64,000 bases of DNA from Heliocidaris erythrogramma (GCA_025617745.1 CM046856.1:30870208-30934207), one strand, 5' to 3'. Shown: positions 33,714 through 45,330, numbered from the stretch's first letter. Program-made: numbers and translations. The notes: generated by a model not told the origin, from the letters alone.

Positions 33714-35340
33714 CTTTCGTTAAATAAACTTCGGATAATAGGCTTGAATATATGTGGTCTTAAGAAGAAATGTGATTATGGAATGTTCACTGAATACATA
33801 AAGCATTATGATATTGTTTGTTTATCTAAGACTAATTTCTATTGACCCTAATATTTTTCATGACTTTCATTGCATAACAGCAAAGAAGAAAAATCCGAGA
33901 AGTTAGAGAAACCTGCATACTTTGGGTGGCATTCATGGTCTTGCGTTAAAGGAGAATGAAACCCTGGGGAAATATCCATTTTAATGAAAAGATAGTAAAG
34001 AGAGAAGCAATTTAAAAAAAGTTCCATCAAAATCGGTTAAGAAATGAAAAAGTTGTGAAAGTTTGAAAAGTCTCGATTTACTTTCTATGGCGATCCTCAA
34101 ATTGGCTATTTGCTTCAATGTGGCAGGTTTTTGTGGAGAACTCTCCATATGTTTTGTACACAAAATTTCATATTTTCTCCATTATCTCTAAAGATGCTAC
34201 TTGTCTCTTTGTGACCTCAACATATGTTGTGTAAAATACATTTTACCATGATATACATAGAGCTAAAAAAGAGACAAGCTGTACCTTGAGAGATAATGGA
34301 GAAAATCTGAAATTTTGTGTACAAAACATATGGGGAGTTGTCCACAAAAACCTGCCACATTGAAGCAAATAGCCAATTTGAGGATCGCCATAGAAAGTAA
34401 ATCGAGACTTTTCAAACTTTCACAACTTTTTCATTTCTTAACCGATTTTGATGGAATTTTTTTAAAATTGCTTCTCTCTTTACTATCTTTTCATTAAAAT
34501 GGATATTTCCCCAGGGTTTCATTCTCCTTTAATCATTTCAGATAAATATGAAGGTTGCTATGAGGTATTGCACGAAACAGAGTCAGATTCAGTTTTTGGA
34601 TAAAACTTGTTTTACCTGGTTTTTCAGCTTTGCTTGGAGCAGTTTACATACCGCACGAAGGTTCGAAATAAAGTGGAATATTTAATGCTATTATAAATGA
34701 TTGTATAAATCTCCAAGCCAAGTATGATATTCCTTTGTTAATGGTAGGTGATTTCAATTCTAGGACTGGTACTCTTGAAGATTTCATTACTATTGAAGAT
34801 GAAATTCAAGAGGAAACTGGTTTGCATTTTATGAACGATTCTATTTTCAATGCAAGAAAGGAACTTGAATGTCTTGGTGTTTGCACTGACAGATTCAATA
34901 TGGATCACATGACCAACAACAATGGATTCAAATTGGTAGATATATGTAGATCTTTAGATTTGCATATTGTTAACGGTAGAATCGGTGATGATCGAGGTAA
35001 AGGAAACGTTACATGTGCAGATGTTAGCACTATTGATTACATTGTAGCCTCATCTGACAAGGGATCCAAGGTTTCTTCCCACATATCAAATAGATGATTT
35101 CCATGAGCACTTCAAAACTTTGAACAATCAGTCTTCTTGTGAAACTTATCAGCATGATGTTTTTAATTTTAAATCATGTCACATTGGTATGAACGATGAA
35201 TTGAATCGACGAATTGAAGAATCTGAATTGATACAGCAACTTAAACGTCTTAAAAATAACAAAGCTCGGAGACGATATGATATTAAATGAATTGTTAAAG
35301 AATAGTTCAAAATCTCTCTTGAAAATAGTTACTAAATTAT
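33714..35340 (+). pseudogene. LINE endonuclease and linker, interrupted
   Basis: Before the fold-back: LNKLRIIGLNICGLKKK, YIKHYDIVCLSKTNF (the metal-binding Glu position reads Lys) and, in shifted frames, GGIHGLAL. After it: IISDKYEGCYEVLHETESD, then from 34735 MVGDFNSRTG, NNGFKLVDICRSLDLHIVNG and STIDYIVASSD. The His-containing last block is degraded around 35080. A linker follows with LKRLKNNKA, then in another frame ILNELLKNSSKSLLKIVTKL, the usual lead into the RT. Several stops and shifts; a non-functional copy. Confidence 0.82.
33946..34532. mobile_element. TTAA-flanked fold-back MITE inside the LINE
   Basis: Two ~260-bp arms, nearly perfect inverted copies (TTAAAGGAGAATGAAACCC...ending in its inverse), around a ~50-bp centre near 34216-34267. 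The flanking LINE frame reads Leu-Ala on the left and Ile-Ile-Ser on the right; deleting the element and one TTAA gives an unbroken GCG-TTA-ATC-ATT reading, so TTAA is the target duplication. No coding sequence. Confidence 0.9.
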
Positions 35341-35399
35341 TGTATCCCCCGAACTAGTGTTCGGGGATACTATATGGATTTGGCATCGTCGCGCCGCGT

Positions 35400-35990
35400 C
35401 CGCCGCAGAGATTTTCTTGTGAGCGCTCTACTGGCTGCAGTTTTTGTCGGATCACCTTCAAATTTCGCATGGAGGTGCATTATGGTAAGGTGAAGACGCC
35501 TTTTGTTTTTGGTGTGGGCGGAGTCATGGTTGCCATGGTAACTATATTTTAAAAGAAATGGTAAAGATTTCCTTGTGAGCGCTCTACCGGCTGCAGTTCT
35601 TGTCGGATCACCTTCAAATTTTGCATGGAGGTGCATTATGGTAAGATGAAGACGCCTATTGTTTTTGGTGTGGGAGGAGTCATTGTTGCCATGGTAACCA
35701 TATTTTTTAAAGAAATGGTAAAGATTTTCTTGTGAGCGCTCTACCGGCTGCAGTTTTTGTCGTATCACCTTCAAATTTCGCATGGAGGTGCATTATGGTA
35801 AGATGAAGACGCCTATTGTTTTTGGTGTGGGCGGAGTCATGGTTGCCATGGTAACCATATTTTTTAAAGAAATGGTAAAGATTTTCTTGTGAGCGCTCTA
35901 CCGGCTGCAGTTCTTGTCGGATCATCTTCATATTTTGCATGGAGGTGCATTATGGTAAGATGAAGACGCCTATTGTTTTTTTTTTTTTTT
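35400..35990 (+). repeat. Tandem repeat, ~157-bp unit, X-box in each copy
   Basis: About 3.7 copies of a unit with GAGCGCTCTACCGGCTGCAG, TCGGATCACCTTCAAATTT, GGAGGTGCATTATGGTAAG, GAAGACGCCTATTG and GGAGTCATGGTTGCCATGG. GTTGCCATGGTAAC lies at 35529-35542, 35685-35698 and 35842-35855. The last copy is cut by the fold-back and resumes near 38150 with a one-base variant X-box at 38175-38188. Minus-strand open frames across it arise from repetition. Confidence 0.85.
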
Positions 35991-36016
35991 TTTTTTTGGG
36001 GGGGGGGGGGGGTCAT

Positions 36017-38142
36017 CCCTATAGCTAGAAGGTCCGATAGTTAGCGGGTCCGATAGACCGACACCCAATAGACAGAAGGTTCGATAGACCGAATGTACGG
36101 GAGGGTCCAGTAGACAGAAGGTTCTATAGACCGAATCGGCAGGAGGGTCCAATAGTCCGAAGGTTCTATAGATCGAATGACCAACGGGTCCGATAGTCAG
36201 AAGGTCCAATAGATAGAAGGTTCTATAGACCGAATCGGCAAAAGGGTCCAATAGTCCGAAGGTTCAGTAGGGGTCCGATAGTAAGAAGGTCCGATAGACC
36301 GACAATAAATACATAAAAAGTGTAAAATAGTGGATAAAATGATAAGTGGGTAAAAAATAAGTGGTTAAAATAAGTGGGGGCATTCCAACCAAAGAAAAAG
36401 CAAAAAAGGAAGAGGTTGAAAAGGAAAGAAGAAAAGAAAAGAAAAGAAAAGAAACGAAGAGAAAAGGAAAAGAAGAAATCAGAAAGGAAAGAGAAGAAAA
36501 ATTCAAAAACTTCGCTCACTAGCATTATTAGGGTTATTTACCAATGCCCATTATATTTTCATTATTGATATTAGTTATTAATATAATCGCCATATTTATG
36601 TATATAAACCAATGCCAATTAAAGTAATAAGTCATATTCTTATGAAGTTATTTGGTTTGCATCTTGAATCTCTAGCTAATGCTATGCTATTCTGCTACTC
36701 AAAGAATGTTAGCAACATAACCGAAAGGAATCGAGCGGCAAGTTGACCTAAAGGGGCTAAAGAGATGAATTTTCAGAAATAATGGCCTGTGACCAATAGT
36801 CTCTTCCCAATATGAGAACAGAAGATGCCGATAACATGTTACACATATTATGAGAACGGAATAACAATACGCTAGAACCTATTCTCAGGATACAATTTTT
36901 TTTTCTCTCTCTCTCGTTCGCTCGCTTTGCTCGCTCATACAATGAAGAAACTAGGCCTAGATTGTTTCTTGCAGCAAGCACCTCTTACGTCCTGCAGCAA
37001 CAAGAAGCCCGAATATCATAATATTCGGGCAGCCAGGTATCCGACTATTCTCGAATTCCCCCACCCCCCCCCCCCCCCCCGCCAAAAAAAAATGGTATAA
37101 TTTACCCGACAGAGTCCACAGACTAAAATTTGCCACAAGGTAGTAGTATGGGTGTAGTCGGTGAACAATAAAAAAGTATAAAAGCTGAGATCATAGCTGG
37201 AAGGAAATATGACCTGACAATCCTCCAAAAAAAAAAAAAAAAAAATGGAAACGCCCCCTTCCCAAGAAGGTGGTAGGGCCTAATTGAAATTCATTTTTAT
37301 CGGTCAGAATCTTTTGTTGTCAGAATCTTATCTTTTGTTACTTTGAATGAAAATTCAACTATAAAGTGTGCACCACATATAAGATTTCTTTGTTTAAAAT
37401 ATAACAACTGTGTTAGAAGGGGACGCCCTTTCCTCAGCTTGCTCCACTAGAAAAAAAAATGCTTCGGGCATGATGGGCCTCGGGGCTTTAGTGTGACCAT
37501 ATAATTAGCTTTCCATGTTTAAAAGAAAAATGGTCAGCGTTCCCCATTGCTAATACATCGATTTAGTGGCAAAATTAACCGGGGGGCTGAGCTGCATGGG
37601 TGGACCACACCCATCCCACGGTGATGGTGATGATGCTCTGATAAAAATACTTTTAACATGTTGAAAATGTATAAAACAAAACTTTAATATAAGTTCCCCA
37701 TTTTTTTTTTTTTGAGGGGAGGGTGGGCCTACAGACCTAGTGCATCGGTTTATTAAAATACACATAGAAGAAGATAAGGCATTACCCTTTTCCTTTTATG
37801 AGATAAAACTATTAAAAACTTATTGTATCCACATATTTTACCTTTTTACGTTATTGTCAGTCTATCGGACCTTATAACTATCTGACCCCTACTGAACCTT
37901 CGGACTATCGGACCCTTTTGCCGATTCGGTCTATAGAACCTTCTGTCTATCGGACCTTCTGACTATTGGGCCTCGTTGAACATTCGATCTATAGAACCTT
38001 CGGACTATCAGACCCTCCGCCGATTCGGTCTATAGAACCGTCTGTCTATTGGACCCTCTCGTACATTCGGTCTATCGAACGTTCTATCTATTGGGTGTCG
38101 GTCTATCGGACCCGCTAACTATCGGACCTTCTAGCTATAGGG
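36017..38142. mobile_element. Fold-back transposon with ~290-bp minisatellite arms
   Basis: Left arm about 36017-36305, right arm about 37855-38142. Both consist of degenerate GGTCCGATAGNNNGAAGG/GTTCTATAGACCGAAT subunits, inverted. The outermost ~56 bp are identical (CCCTATAGCTAGAAGG...ACACCCAATAGA). The ~1.5-kb middle is AT-rich with G-runs, a purine-rich AAAAG tract near 36420-36500 and a GCCCGAATAT hairpin at 37007-37030. No transposase seen. It sits inside one copy of the 157-bp repeat. Confidence 0.82.
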
Positions 38143-38259
38143 CTGTAACCGTTTTTGGTGTGGGCAGAGTCATTATTGCCATGGTAACCATATTGGGGGA
38201 TGGGTGACGGGTTCGGGGGATACATGTACTCTGACTGGTCCGCCCTCAGAGTGCTCTAG

Positions 38260-38960
38260 TTTAATATAGTGTTAGATACGGGTATCAATATACCCTCTAG
38301 TTAGGTAATAGGCTTGATTAAACCCTTATTCAAAGGTAAAGGCTCCCTCGATTCTGCGGATAATTACAGAGGTATTACGCTCTTAAGTTGTATTGGAAAG
38401 CTATTTACTGCTATTCTGAATGAACACATTACTTTGTTCATCGAATCTTATGATCTATTACAGGCTGGTTTCCGATCAGGTTATTCTACGATGGATCATA
38501 TTTTCTCATTGCATGCAATCATTGATTGGCATTTAAAGAAGAAGGAAAAAATATATTGTGCTTTTGTGGATTACAAACAGGCGTTTGACTTAGTCGATCG
38601 AAGTTCGCTTTGTATTAAGTTACTTAACCATGGGATTAATGGTAAATTGTTGCGCGTATTAATTCAAATGTATGAGAATGCTAAATCTTGTATATCATAT
38701 GATGGTCAGAAATCTGATTTTTTTTTTTGTAGTAATGTTGGAGTGAGACAATGTGAAAATTTGTCTCCCATTTTATTTGCACTGTACCTAAATGACTTTG
38801 AATCTTTTTTTACGAGGGAGATATAACGGCTTGAGCTCTCTTTCTTTGTCAATCCATGATTGTTCGTATGAGAATGAAATTGAATTATATTTGAACTTAT
38901 TTACTCTTCTGTATGCTGATGACACTATTTTACTTGAAAGTGCGAATTAGCTCCAAATTG
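38260..38960 (+). pseudogene. LINE reverse transcriptase, resumed after the insertion
   Basis: FNIVLDTG, then a frame with one stop, then IKPLFKGKGS, DNYRGITLLSCIGKLFTAIL, LLQAGFRSGYSTMDHIFSL, YCAFVDYKQAFDLVDR (first catalytic Asp) and VGVRQCENLSPILFALYLND, where the normally glycine position reads Cys. The catalytic LLYADDTILLES block lies at 38906-38941 after a frame change near 38826, followed directly by a stop. Core motifs are all visible but split across frames; not functional. Confidence 0.85.
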
Positions 38961-39059
38961 GACGTAATGCCAAATGTGGCATCTTACTATAAATACTTCC
39001 AAGACGAAAGTTGTTATTTTTTCTCCAGGAAAAGTCAGGAACATTCCTAATTTTAATTT

Positions 39060-39948
39060 AATAATGAACCAATAAATGTTTGTGATGAGTATGTATATCT
39101 AGGAACAACTTTTAACTATAATAATACCTTCAAAAAAGCTATTAACAAACAAGTAACCCAAGCACGAAGAGCTATGTATTCTATGAAGAGGAAAACTGAA
39201 TCTCTTTGTCTACCAACAGACATCCAGCTCGAGTTATTTGATCAGTTGATTTTGCCTATATTGTTAGATGGAAGTGAGATTTGGGGTTTTGAAAATCTAA
39301 TCCAACTTGAAACGTTCTATTTGAAGTTCTGTAAAGAAATGCTTGGTTTAAACAAAATGACTCCCAACTGCATGGTTTACGGTGAAGTTGGTCGCTACAA
39401 ACTAGAAATAATTATTGCCAGTCGAATGCTAATATTCTATCGTCTCCTAAATGGAAAATCATCTAAGCTATCAAACATTATGTATAATTTTGAATTTTAC
39501 ATGTTTTCGAAAGGAAATTATCAAATTATGTCTTGGATTCTCAAAGTGAAAAATATTCTTGATAATTTAGGTCCTTCTGACTTGTGGAAAAATCAAGCCA
39601 TCAATCTAACTTCATCAATTTTAATAGCATTGTAAACCAAAAACTTCAAGATGTAAGTGAGCAGGAGTGGCACAGCAATGTACTATTTATAGAATTTTCA
39701 AACAGAGATTATGTTTTGAAAAGTACTTGATTCACCTTAACGAAAATAATAGAACTTTCTACACATTTCGATGTCTCAATCACAAACCGCCAATAGTGAT
39801 TGGGCGTTACAGTCAGATTCCGAGAGCTGAACGTTTATGTACTCATTGTTCTACAAATGATATCGGTGATGAATTTCACTATTTGTTTATATGCCCTTTC
39901 TTTGAGATCCAACGTAAACAATTCCTTAAGAGATATTGTTGGAAATAG
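39060..39948 (+). pseudogene. LINE C-terminal region with Cys/His motif
   Basis: NEPINVCDEYVYLGTTFNYN, then RRAMYSMKRKTESL, LILPILLDGSEIWGFENL, YGEVGRYKLEIIIASRML, and in a further frame YIFR-like sequence followed by CLNHKPPIVIGRY and RAERLCTHCSTNDIGDEFHYLFICPFF. The Cys-x2-Cys...His...Cys arrangement matches the C-terminal zinc-knuckle-like domain of several LINE clades. A deletion near 38945-38990 separates it from the RT. Two frames and internal stops show decay. Confidence 0.82.
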
Positions 39949-40302
39949 CCTAGCACATTTAAATTTAATGAACTGTTTAATTCCTGTAAAAAAGGACTCT
40001 GTCTAATGTTTCGAGGTTTTGTAGAGAAATAATGTCCTTTTGTTCGTTAGATATCCAACAATACTATACTCTGTCATTATATCGTGATTATTTATTTTTT
40101 TAAAATATATTTACAATGCCTGCTTTATGTTTTACAATTTCAGGCAGTGCCTGCATTATTCTTCATACTGTTTTATTTGTATTCTGATATAGTATATATA
40201 CATGTATACATATTTGTTTGCAATTATATTTTAATTTTGTACATACCGGGTACTTTGTATTATACTTCCATACCCCATGTGGGTCGTTGAGTCATAATAA
40301 AC

Positions 40303-40519
40303 TAGGGCCCGAATTCACAAAGGAGGTTTAAACCTAAACCATGGTTTAAACCTCCGTAAGCGTACTGAAATAGGCGTAAATAAGCGCACATTGCCCATGC
40401 GCGCGCTAAAAGAAAATATATGATTGGATCGGATTCCGTGCGCACGTACGCTTCAAAACCCCAGGAGGGGGTTTAATTTAATGGTTTAAACCAAACCTCC
40501 GTTGTGAATTCGGGCCCTA
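40303..40519. mobile_element. TA-flanked palindromic MITE
   Basis: TAGGGCCCGAATTCACAAAG at the left is matched by TTGTGAATTCGGGCCCTA at the right. Inside, GGAGGTTTAAACC and GGTTTAAACCAAACCTCC face each other. TA on both borders suggests a Tc1/mariner- or Harbinger-type duplication. It abuts the 3' end of the LINE. Confidence 0.7.
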
Positions 40520-41908
40520 AACTTCTAAATTTTAAACCCTTTCTTGTCAGTGCGCTTTTAATCAAAGGGCATACGCGCAATATTGTGTACGCGTTAAAGT
40601 GTACAAAGGTTTTAAACAATGGATACTATACGCGCGGTAACAATTTACGTCACAGTTGCTTGGCCCAGATTACATAATTATCTGTATGAATAACCTGAAA
40701 TCAGAAGGACTGACAGGCAAACAGATGTGTTTGTAATTACTACAAAATAGCCATATAGATGATTGTAGAGTCTAGGTAATAATAATAATAATATTGACTG
40801 GCTCTACTTTCGGTGAATATCGAAAATATTGCCCTTAAAAGAACCATATTGCCCTCGTCTTCAACTAGGGGCAATATGTTTCTGTTGCGGGCAATATATT
40901 CTGATATCTCCCTCAAGCTAGTCAATATTATATAATTATAAAGAACTTTATTTGCCATTTTTAATCACACACTCTCTCTTGAAATGTAAACCTTTATAGT
41001 ATAGTACCAAAGAGCATTTCAATTGTATTTTGAATGGCACTATAAATAGCCTTATAATAACTCACAAAATTGAGTCATTAAATAGGCAAAATGATAAGGG
41101 GGAGCGTCAATATCAGAATCTCAGTCGAATCCTCCAATAAAGTTCATGACGTGACGAATACAGACAGGGTGAACTTTATATACAAAGATCTTTGTAGGGG
41201 CACCGAGATAGAAAGGGGAGGGGGTGTTGTGAAAACCCCCCTATTCTCAAGTTCTGTATGAGCAATATACTAATATAGGCGAATTTCAATTTCAGAGGTC
41301 CTGTTTTCACTCTGGCAGGTATTTTCTACTGAGAATTTTTTCTTTATATTTTCTTTGAATTTACTCATCAAAGTTGTTGGAAATTCTGTCTTGTCCCATA
41401 TAATCGTCTTAGTTGCATATATCCTCTCTGTAAAAAATCGAATAGTGAAAAGATACATGTATAGGAAAACGAGAGAAAGAGAAAAATAGGCAGAGGGCGC
41501 AACATGGACACAGGATGCAGTCACTCGAAGGTTTCACCAAATTTTTACTGGTATCCCCTTAACATTGGTGCCCTCCCCATTGGTGGGACTCACGCTACGC
41601 CACTCTCCTATAAGGAACATACCTTCAAAATGGTCTCGCGGCGCCCCTGCCCTTTTTTTTTTTTTTTTTTTTATTATTAAAGTTCATATTTACCGAGATG
41701 ACGACTGTCGTATTCGGTTCTGATATGGCACGCGGATGAGATAATTTACTCGGCGCCCTGTCAAAGAGGCCCTCACTCTGTGTTAGGCAGTTGACGGTGT
41801 ATGGTGCTCTTGACTTGGAGATCAAGTGCAAGCAAGCAGTGGTGTATTTTTGTGTTTTCTGCCTCTCCCAGAGGGTCAAATCAAGCTATCTCACAAATTT
41901 GTTTTTAG
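40520..41908. other. Non-coding upstream of the candidate exon
   Basis: AT-rich DNA with a GGGCAATAT-phrase cluster at 40830-40900 and a T-run near 41652. A higher-GC segment at 41560-41880 could hold promoter or 5' untranslated sequence for the exon that follows, but no TATA or initiator can be assigned. Confidence 0.35.
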
Positions 41909-41924
41909 GAACCGAGCTAACAAC

Positions 41925-41994
41925 ATGAACACCTCTTTCGCCGTGCTCCTGCTCGCCTCAATTCTTTTCGTCGGCCCAGCTCTAGCTGCTATCA
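41925..41994 (+). CDS. Candidate first coding exon: secretory signal peptide
   Basis: ATG at 41925 has A at -3. The 23 codons read MNTSFAVLLLASILFVGPAL then A-A-I: a short polar start, a hydrophobic core and small residues at the likely signal peptidase site (A-L-A). One base later comes an excellent donor, GTAAGT at 41995, leaving intron phase 1, the usual phase after signal-peptide exons. TTTGTTTTTAG just upstream (41899-41908) is a plausible acceptor for a 5' untranslated exon starting at 41909. Later exons were not found, so the protein is unknown. It could be a secreted peptide or extracellular domain protein. Confidence 0.5.
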
Positions 41995-44455
41995 GTAAGT
42001 TTTCCTTTTTAGTACAAAATATTTATAAACATTTTGTTTCTTGAATAACTTTAAAACTGAAAAGTATTTTCTTCAACATTAGAGTAAAATATTACAAAAA
42101 TGTTGATATCATATAAACAATGAATAGTAAAGGAAAGAAATAATAATAAAATTATATTAAATTTCATTATTTTGAAGGAAAAATATCTTTGCAGGTTTCA
42201 AAAGAACAGTTTTTTTTTTCAGATATAGCATACTCAAAATCGTACAGACCTGGTAATGATAATATTCAATGGTTAGAAATAAACCATAATTTTACTTTGA
42301 GAATTATATAACGAATTCTTGTCAAGTTGTACATAATTATTTGAGAGGTTTCGGGTTTAATCAAAGAGTAATCCAATGTTTTTTTTAAACAGAGTCCCGA
42401 AACATGCCAGTGCGCCATTTACATGATTTACAAACAATGTGACACAAGTATAAAGCAGGGGGGGGGGGGGGGGGGGGGTTGGATGCGCCGAAACGAGTGA
42501 AAGCCCTATCATACGTCAAAGGGGGTGGTCGAAATCAAAACATACACTTGAGTTTCTGTCCACCATTTGAAAAAGAATCTTTTTTTCGCTGACGGCTTGC
42601 GCAGATTCACTGTAGACGTTTTGTATTTGAGCTATTTTATATAATGACGTTTTTTCTAGAATGGGGATAATGTCACCCCCTTAAATACATCCCTGAAAGA
42701 GAGAGATAAACAAATCAAGTGGTGGCATGTATTAATAAAAGAATGAAATAAATGTGTACTTAGACTGCTAAATGATAAATATAATGATCGTACATACCTT
42801 TGTCATACAATATTGATTTGGCACTTCGATGGTGAGAAAGTATACTGTTCATCGTTGAATAGAAACGCTTAAAGTAGGTTCTGGATGTTGCTAATGTAAA
42901 TAGAAATATTATTGACAGATATCATAAGGGTATTATGTCTGTGCGGTTCGTGTCTTAAAGACATGCATAAGAGCCGCAATGATAAATGAATTAAGTGTCA
43001 TTTAAGGGCTGGCCACTTTTGTCCTATGACGATAACGATATTTTCAGTTAAAGGTATACACCCTACTATTTGGTGAGTACGTGTGAGTATGCTCGTGTCT
43101 ATTAATACAGGTTTTCCCGGCCAATTTTTGTCAAAATAGCGGGCATATTCGTTATATGTCCCTGAAGTTCCTCTTCTTCAAATAATGCATTCTTTTATTA
43201 AATACAGCATATACTAGTATTAAAATTGGTCAAAATGTCAATTAATATGGCAATACACATCCATCATTCAAATTCGTTCCAGTTTGCTTGACTTTATAGA
43301 CTTCAGCCCAACTTAGGTTTTCTATTTCGTTTTCAGACGTGCTTCTTAGCACATATAACTTTCAAATAAGAACCATCAGGACAACGTGCATGAAGGCGGG
43401 GGGGGGGGGGGGTGGTTGGCAATGAACTTTCCTTATTCTCATAATGGGAGTTATATTCCTTAGTGAACACACGGGGTAATTATTCCATCTTTCCCAAATC
43501 ATCACCCACATCCCGCCAACCCAAGAGCCTGCAAGAGTATATATATATACATACATACATACAATAAACAGATATTTAGAATATTAGTTATTTAAAATGT
43601 ATTATTTATCCATCAAAAAACAAATCATATGAAAACGATTTGGGGCTGATCATGGACTGTATCCTAGTGTACTATGTACTACATGGACTTTAACACGATG
43701 ACAGTCATGAATGGTTATATCTCTTCTTATACATTTATATACTTCTTGTGATAAAGTCTGCATATTATACGTTTATCATTAGACCTAAAGTACCATGGCA
43801 AACACTAGCAAGGGGGATATACTAGACTATTGTAACGCCAATTAAATATTGTGCGAATAGTATTCGATATTGTTTTTCTCAGCGGTTTCACGAACCAGTT
43901 TTGGTTTAAATAAACAAACAAACAGCAAAACAACAACAAATCACTTGAACTGGAAGCGAGCTAGACCTTAAAACTCGAATAATATCATGTTGCAATTTGA
44001 TGACAATGTATGAGTGCCATATCAGCTTACAGACACGGAATAACTATAGTTGTTTCGACTACCGGCAATTGTGAGCATTTGCATTGATCAAAGGCTGGAT
44101 GGTCATCGAGGGATACATCCCCATGGACTTTTTTTGAGAACCTTTAACCCCCTCCCTACTCCCTGTCACTCTCTCTAGGGTGAAAAAGAAAATTAATAGC
44201 ATAATCAATATTCCAATAAACCAGTTAGTAACGTTATCATCTCTCAGTATTGCAATCATCAATCATTGCTATCATGAGGCGCAGAAAAAGAGTTTCAATA
44301 TGATATTAAAGGCGCTCCAGCCAGCCGTGAGTAGAATAAATCATGAATGTATAACCACAGGTATAAGATGACGATAACAGAGCAGAGACACGTATCGCAA
44401 TAATGGTCTATTAGTATTAGTCTAAAACTTAGCATGAGTGGCGTATGTACATATA
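41995..44455. other. Putative intron or intergenic DNA
   Basis: AT-rich, with G-runs near 42459-42477 and 43399-43411 and a TATA/CATA run near 43540-43560. I see no exon with good splice sites and coding character, no RNA gene and no complete transposon. Confidence 0.4.
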
Positions 44456-45330
44456 GGCAATATCCTATTTATTTTTTATTTTTACATTTTATTTAAAAAC
44501 AGGGTAGTCTTTTCAGAGCCTAAATGCCTGCTTTATAAAAGGACCCTGTGTACATACAAAGAAAAAAAATGGACAATGTTAAAATACAGATACAGTATAA
44601 CATGAAACTGAGTGTAAACAATAGTAATAGGTATAAGCGACATAAAACAAATAAAGCACATAGGCAAACAAAAACAAAAAGAAACTTTATCATAACATGC
44701 TACCAGTGCATGTCTGTATTGATTACGAGCGGATTTGATGTTTAAAGCTTTGAAGTGAGGTAACAGTTTTAATTTGCACAGGCAATTTGTTATAGATTGA
44801 GGGAGCAGTGTATTAAAGTAAAGGATCGTTGTTTTTTTTAATTCATGCCTTTAGAGACCTTTATTTCCTTTAATTCCCCCCCCCCCCCTGAAATAGTAGC
44901 AGAGGGTGCCTTGTACTGCAGGAATTATATACCACAATAGACCCCTCCTCTGAGTCTGATGGCGTTCCACTTCAAGCGGTCCCGAACACATTTGCCCCCC
45001 CCCCCCTTCATCACTTTCTGATTACGTCATGTTATTCATTTATATATTTATTTATTTCTGATATTTATACAGGGTAGCACATTTTCACCAATAGTGGTGG
45101 TCTTTCATGAGGCCCTGTTTGATAACAAAGATATTAAGTAACAATGTACACTCATTACTGTACAGCAACGAAACAAAATACAGAAGATATATTGCATACC
45201 TATGTCTCAAAGAGTACACTTTTACTCGCTACCAGTACATTCCTTCCATATCCCAGTATACACCCCCCAAAAAAAACAAAAAACAAAAAAACAAAAAACA
45301 ACAACACAACAACAAGAACAACAACAAATG
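44456..45330 (-). repeat. LINE 3'-end fragments, minus strand
   Basis: Two stretches (44456-44830 and 45042-45330) contain ACAGGGTAG followed by short spacers and GGACCCTGTGTACA or GAGGCCCTGTTTGA, with ATTTATTT-type tails at their left, as in the 3' untranslated region of the LINE at 21.24 kb (GTAGGGTTGCCC...GGGGCCCTAC). Probably two truncated minus-strand LINE copies. C-runs lie near 44877 and 44998, and an AAC-rich run at 45270-45328. Confidence 0.4.

Larger units (their letters stand above)
35345..38259. mobile_element. Composite insertion in the LINE, possibly Helitron-like
   Basis: The LINE stops being readable after KIVTKLL and resumes at FNIVLDTG. The inserted DNA starts TCCCCCGAAC (within a hairpin with GTTCGGGGATA) after an A and ends in AGAGTGCTCTAG before a T, which fits the Helitron pattern A/TC...CTAG/T with a weak 3' hairpin. 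It contains a ~157-bp tandem repeat, as non-autonomous Helitrons often do. Against this, GTATCCCCCGAAC occurs inverted near the right side (38210-38223), and exact LINE frame restoration is not achieved with these borders. The class is uncertain. Confidence 0.45.
33663..40301 (+). mobile_element. LINE with endonuclease and RT, split by two insertions
   Basis: The endonuclease (33714-33945 and 34533-35340) and RT plus C-terminus (38260-39948) read in order on the plus strand, ending with a 3' untranslated region and a terminal AATAA-type run at 40301, directly before a MITE. A TTAA fold-back (33946-34532) and a 2.9-kb composite (35345-38259) interrupt it. Removing the first, with one TTAA, restores the frame. 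The clade is not assigned; the sequence style (NYRGITLLS, GVRQxENLSPILFALYLND) differs from the CR1/L2-like elements elsewhere in this window. Confidence 0.85.

Noticed and set aside
35370..35940. Overlapping minus-strand ORFs with repeated H-A-K-F-E-G-D-P phrases
   Set aside because: They run over the 157-bp tandem repeat; the opposite strand and neighbouring units do not show coding constraint.
36223..36525. Phe/Ser-rich minus-strand ORFs
   Set aside because: They come from the AAAAG purine tract inside the fold-back element.
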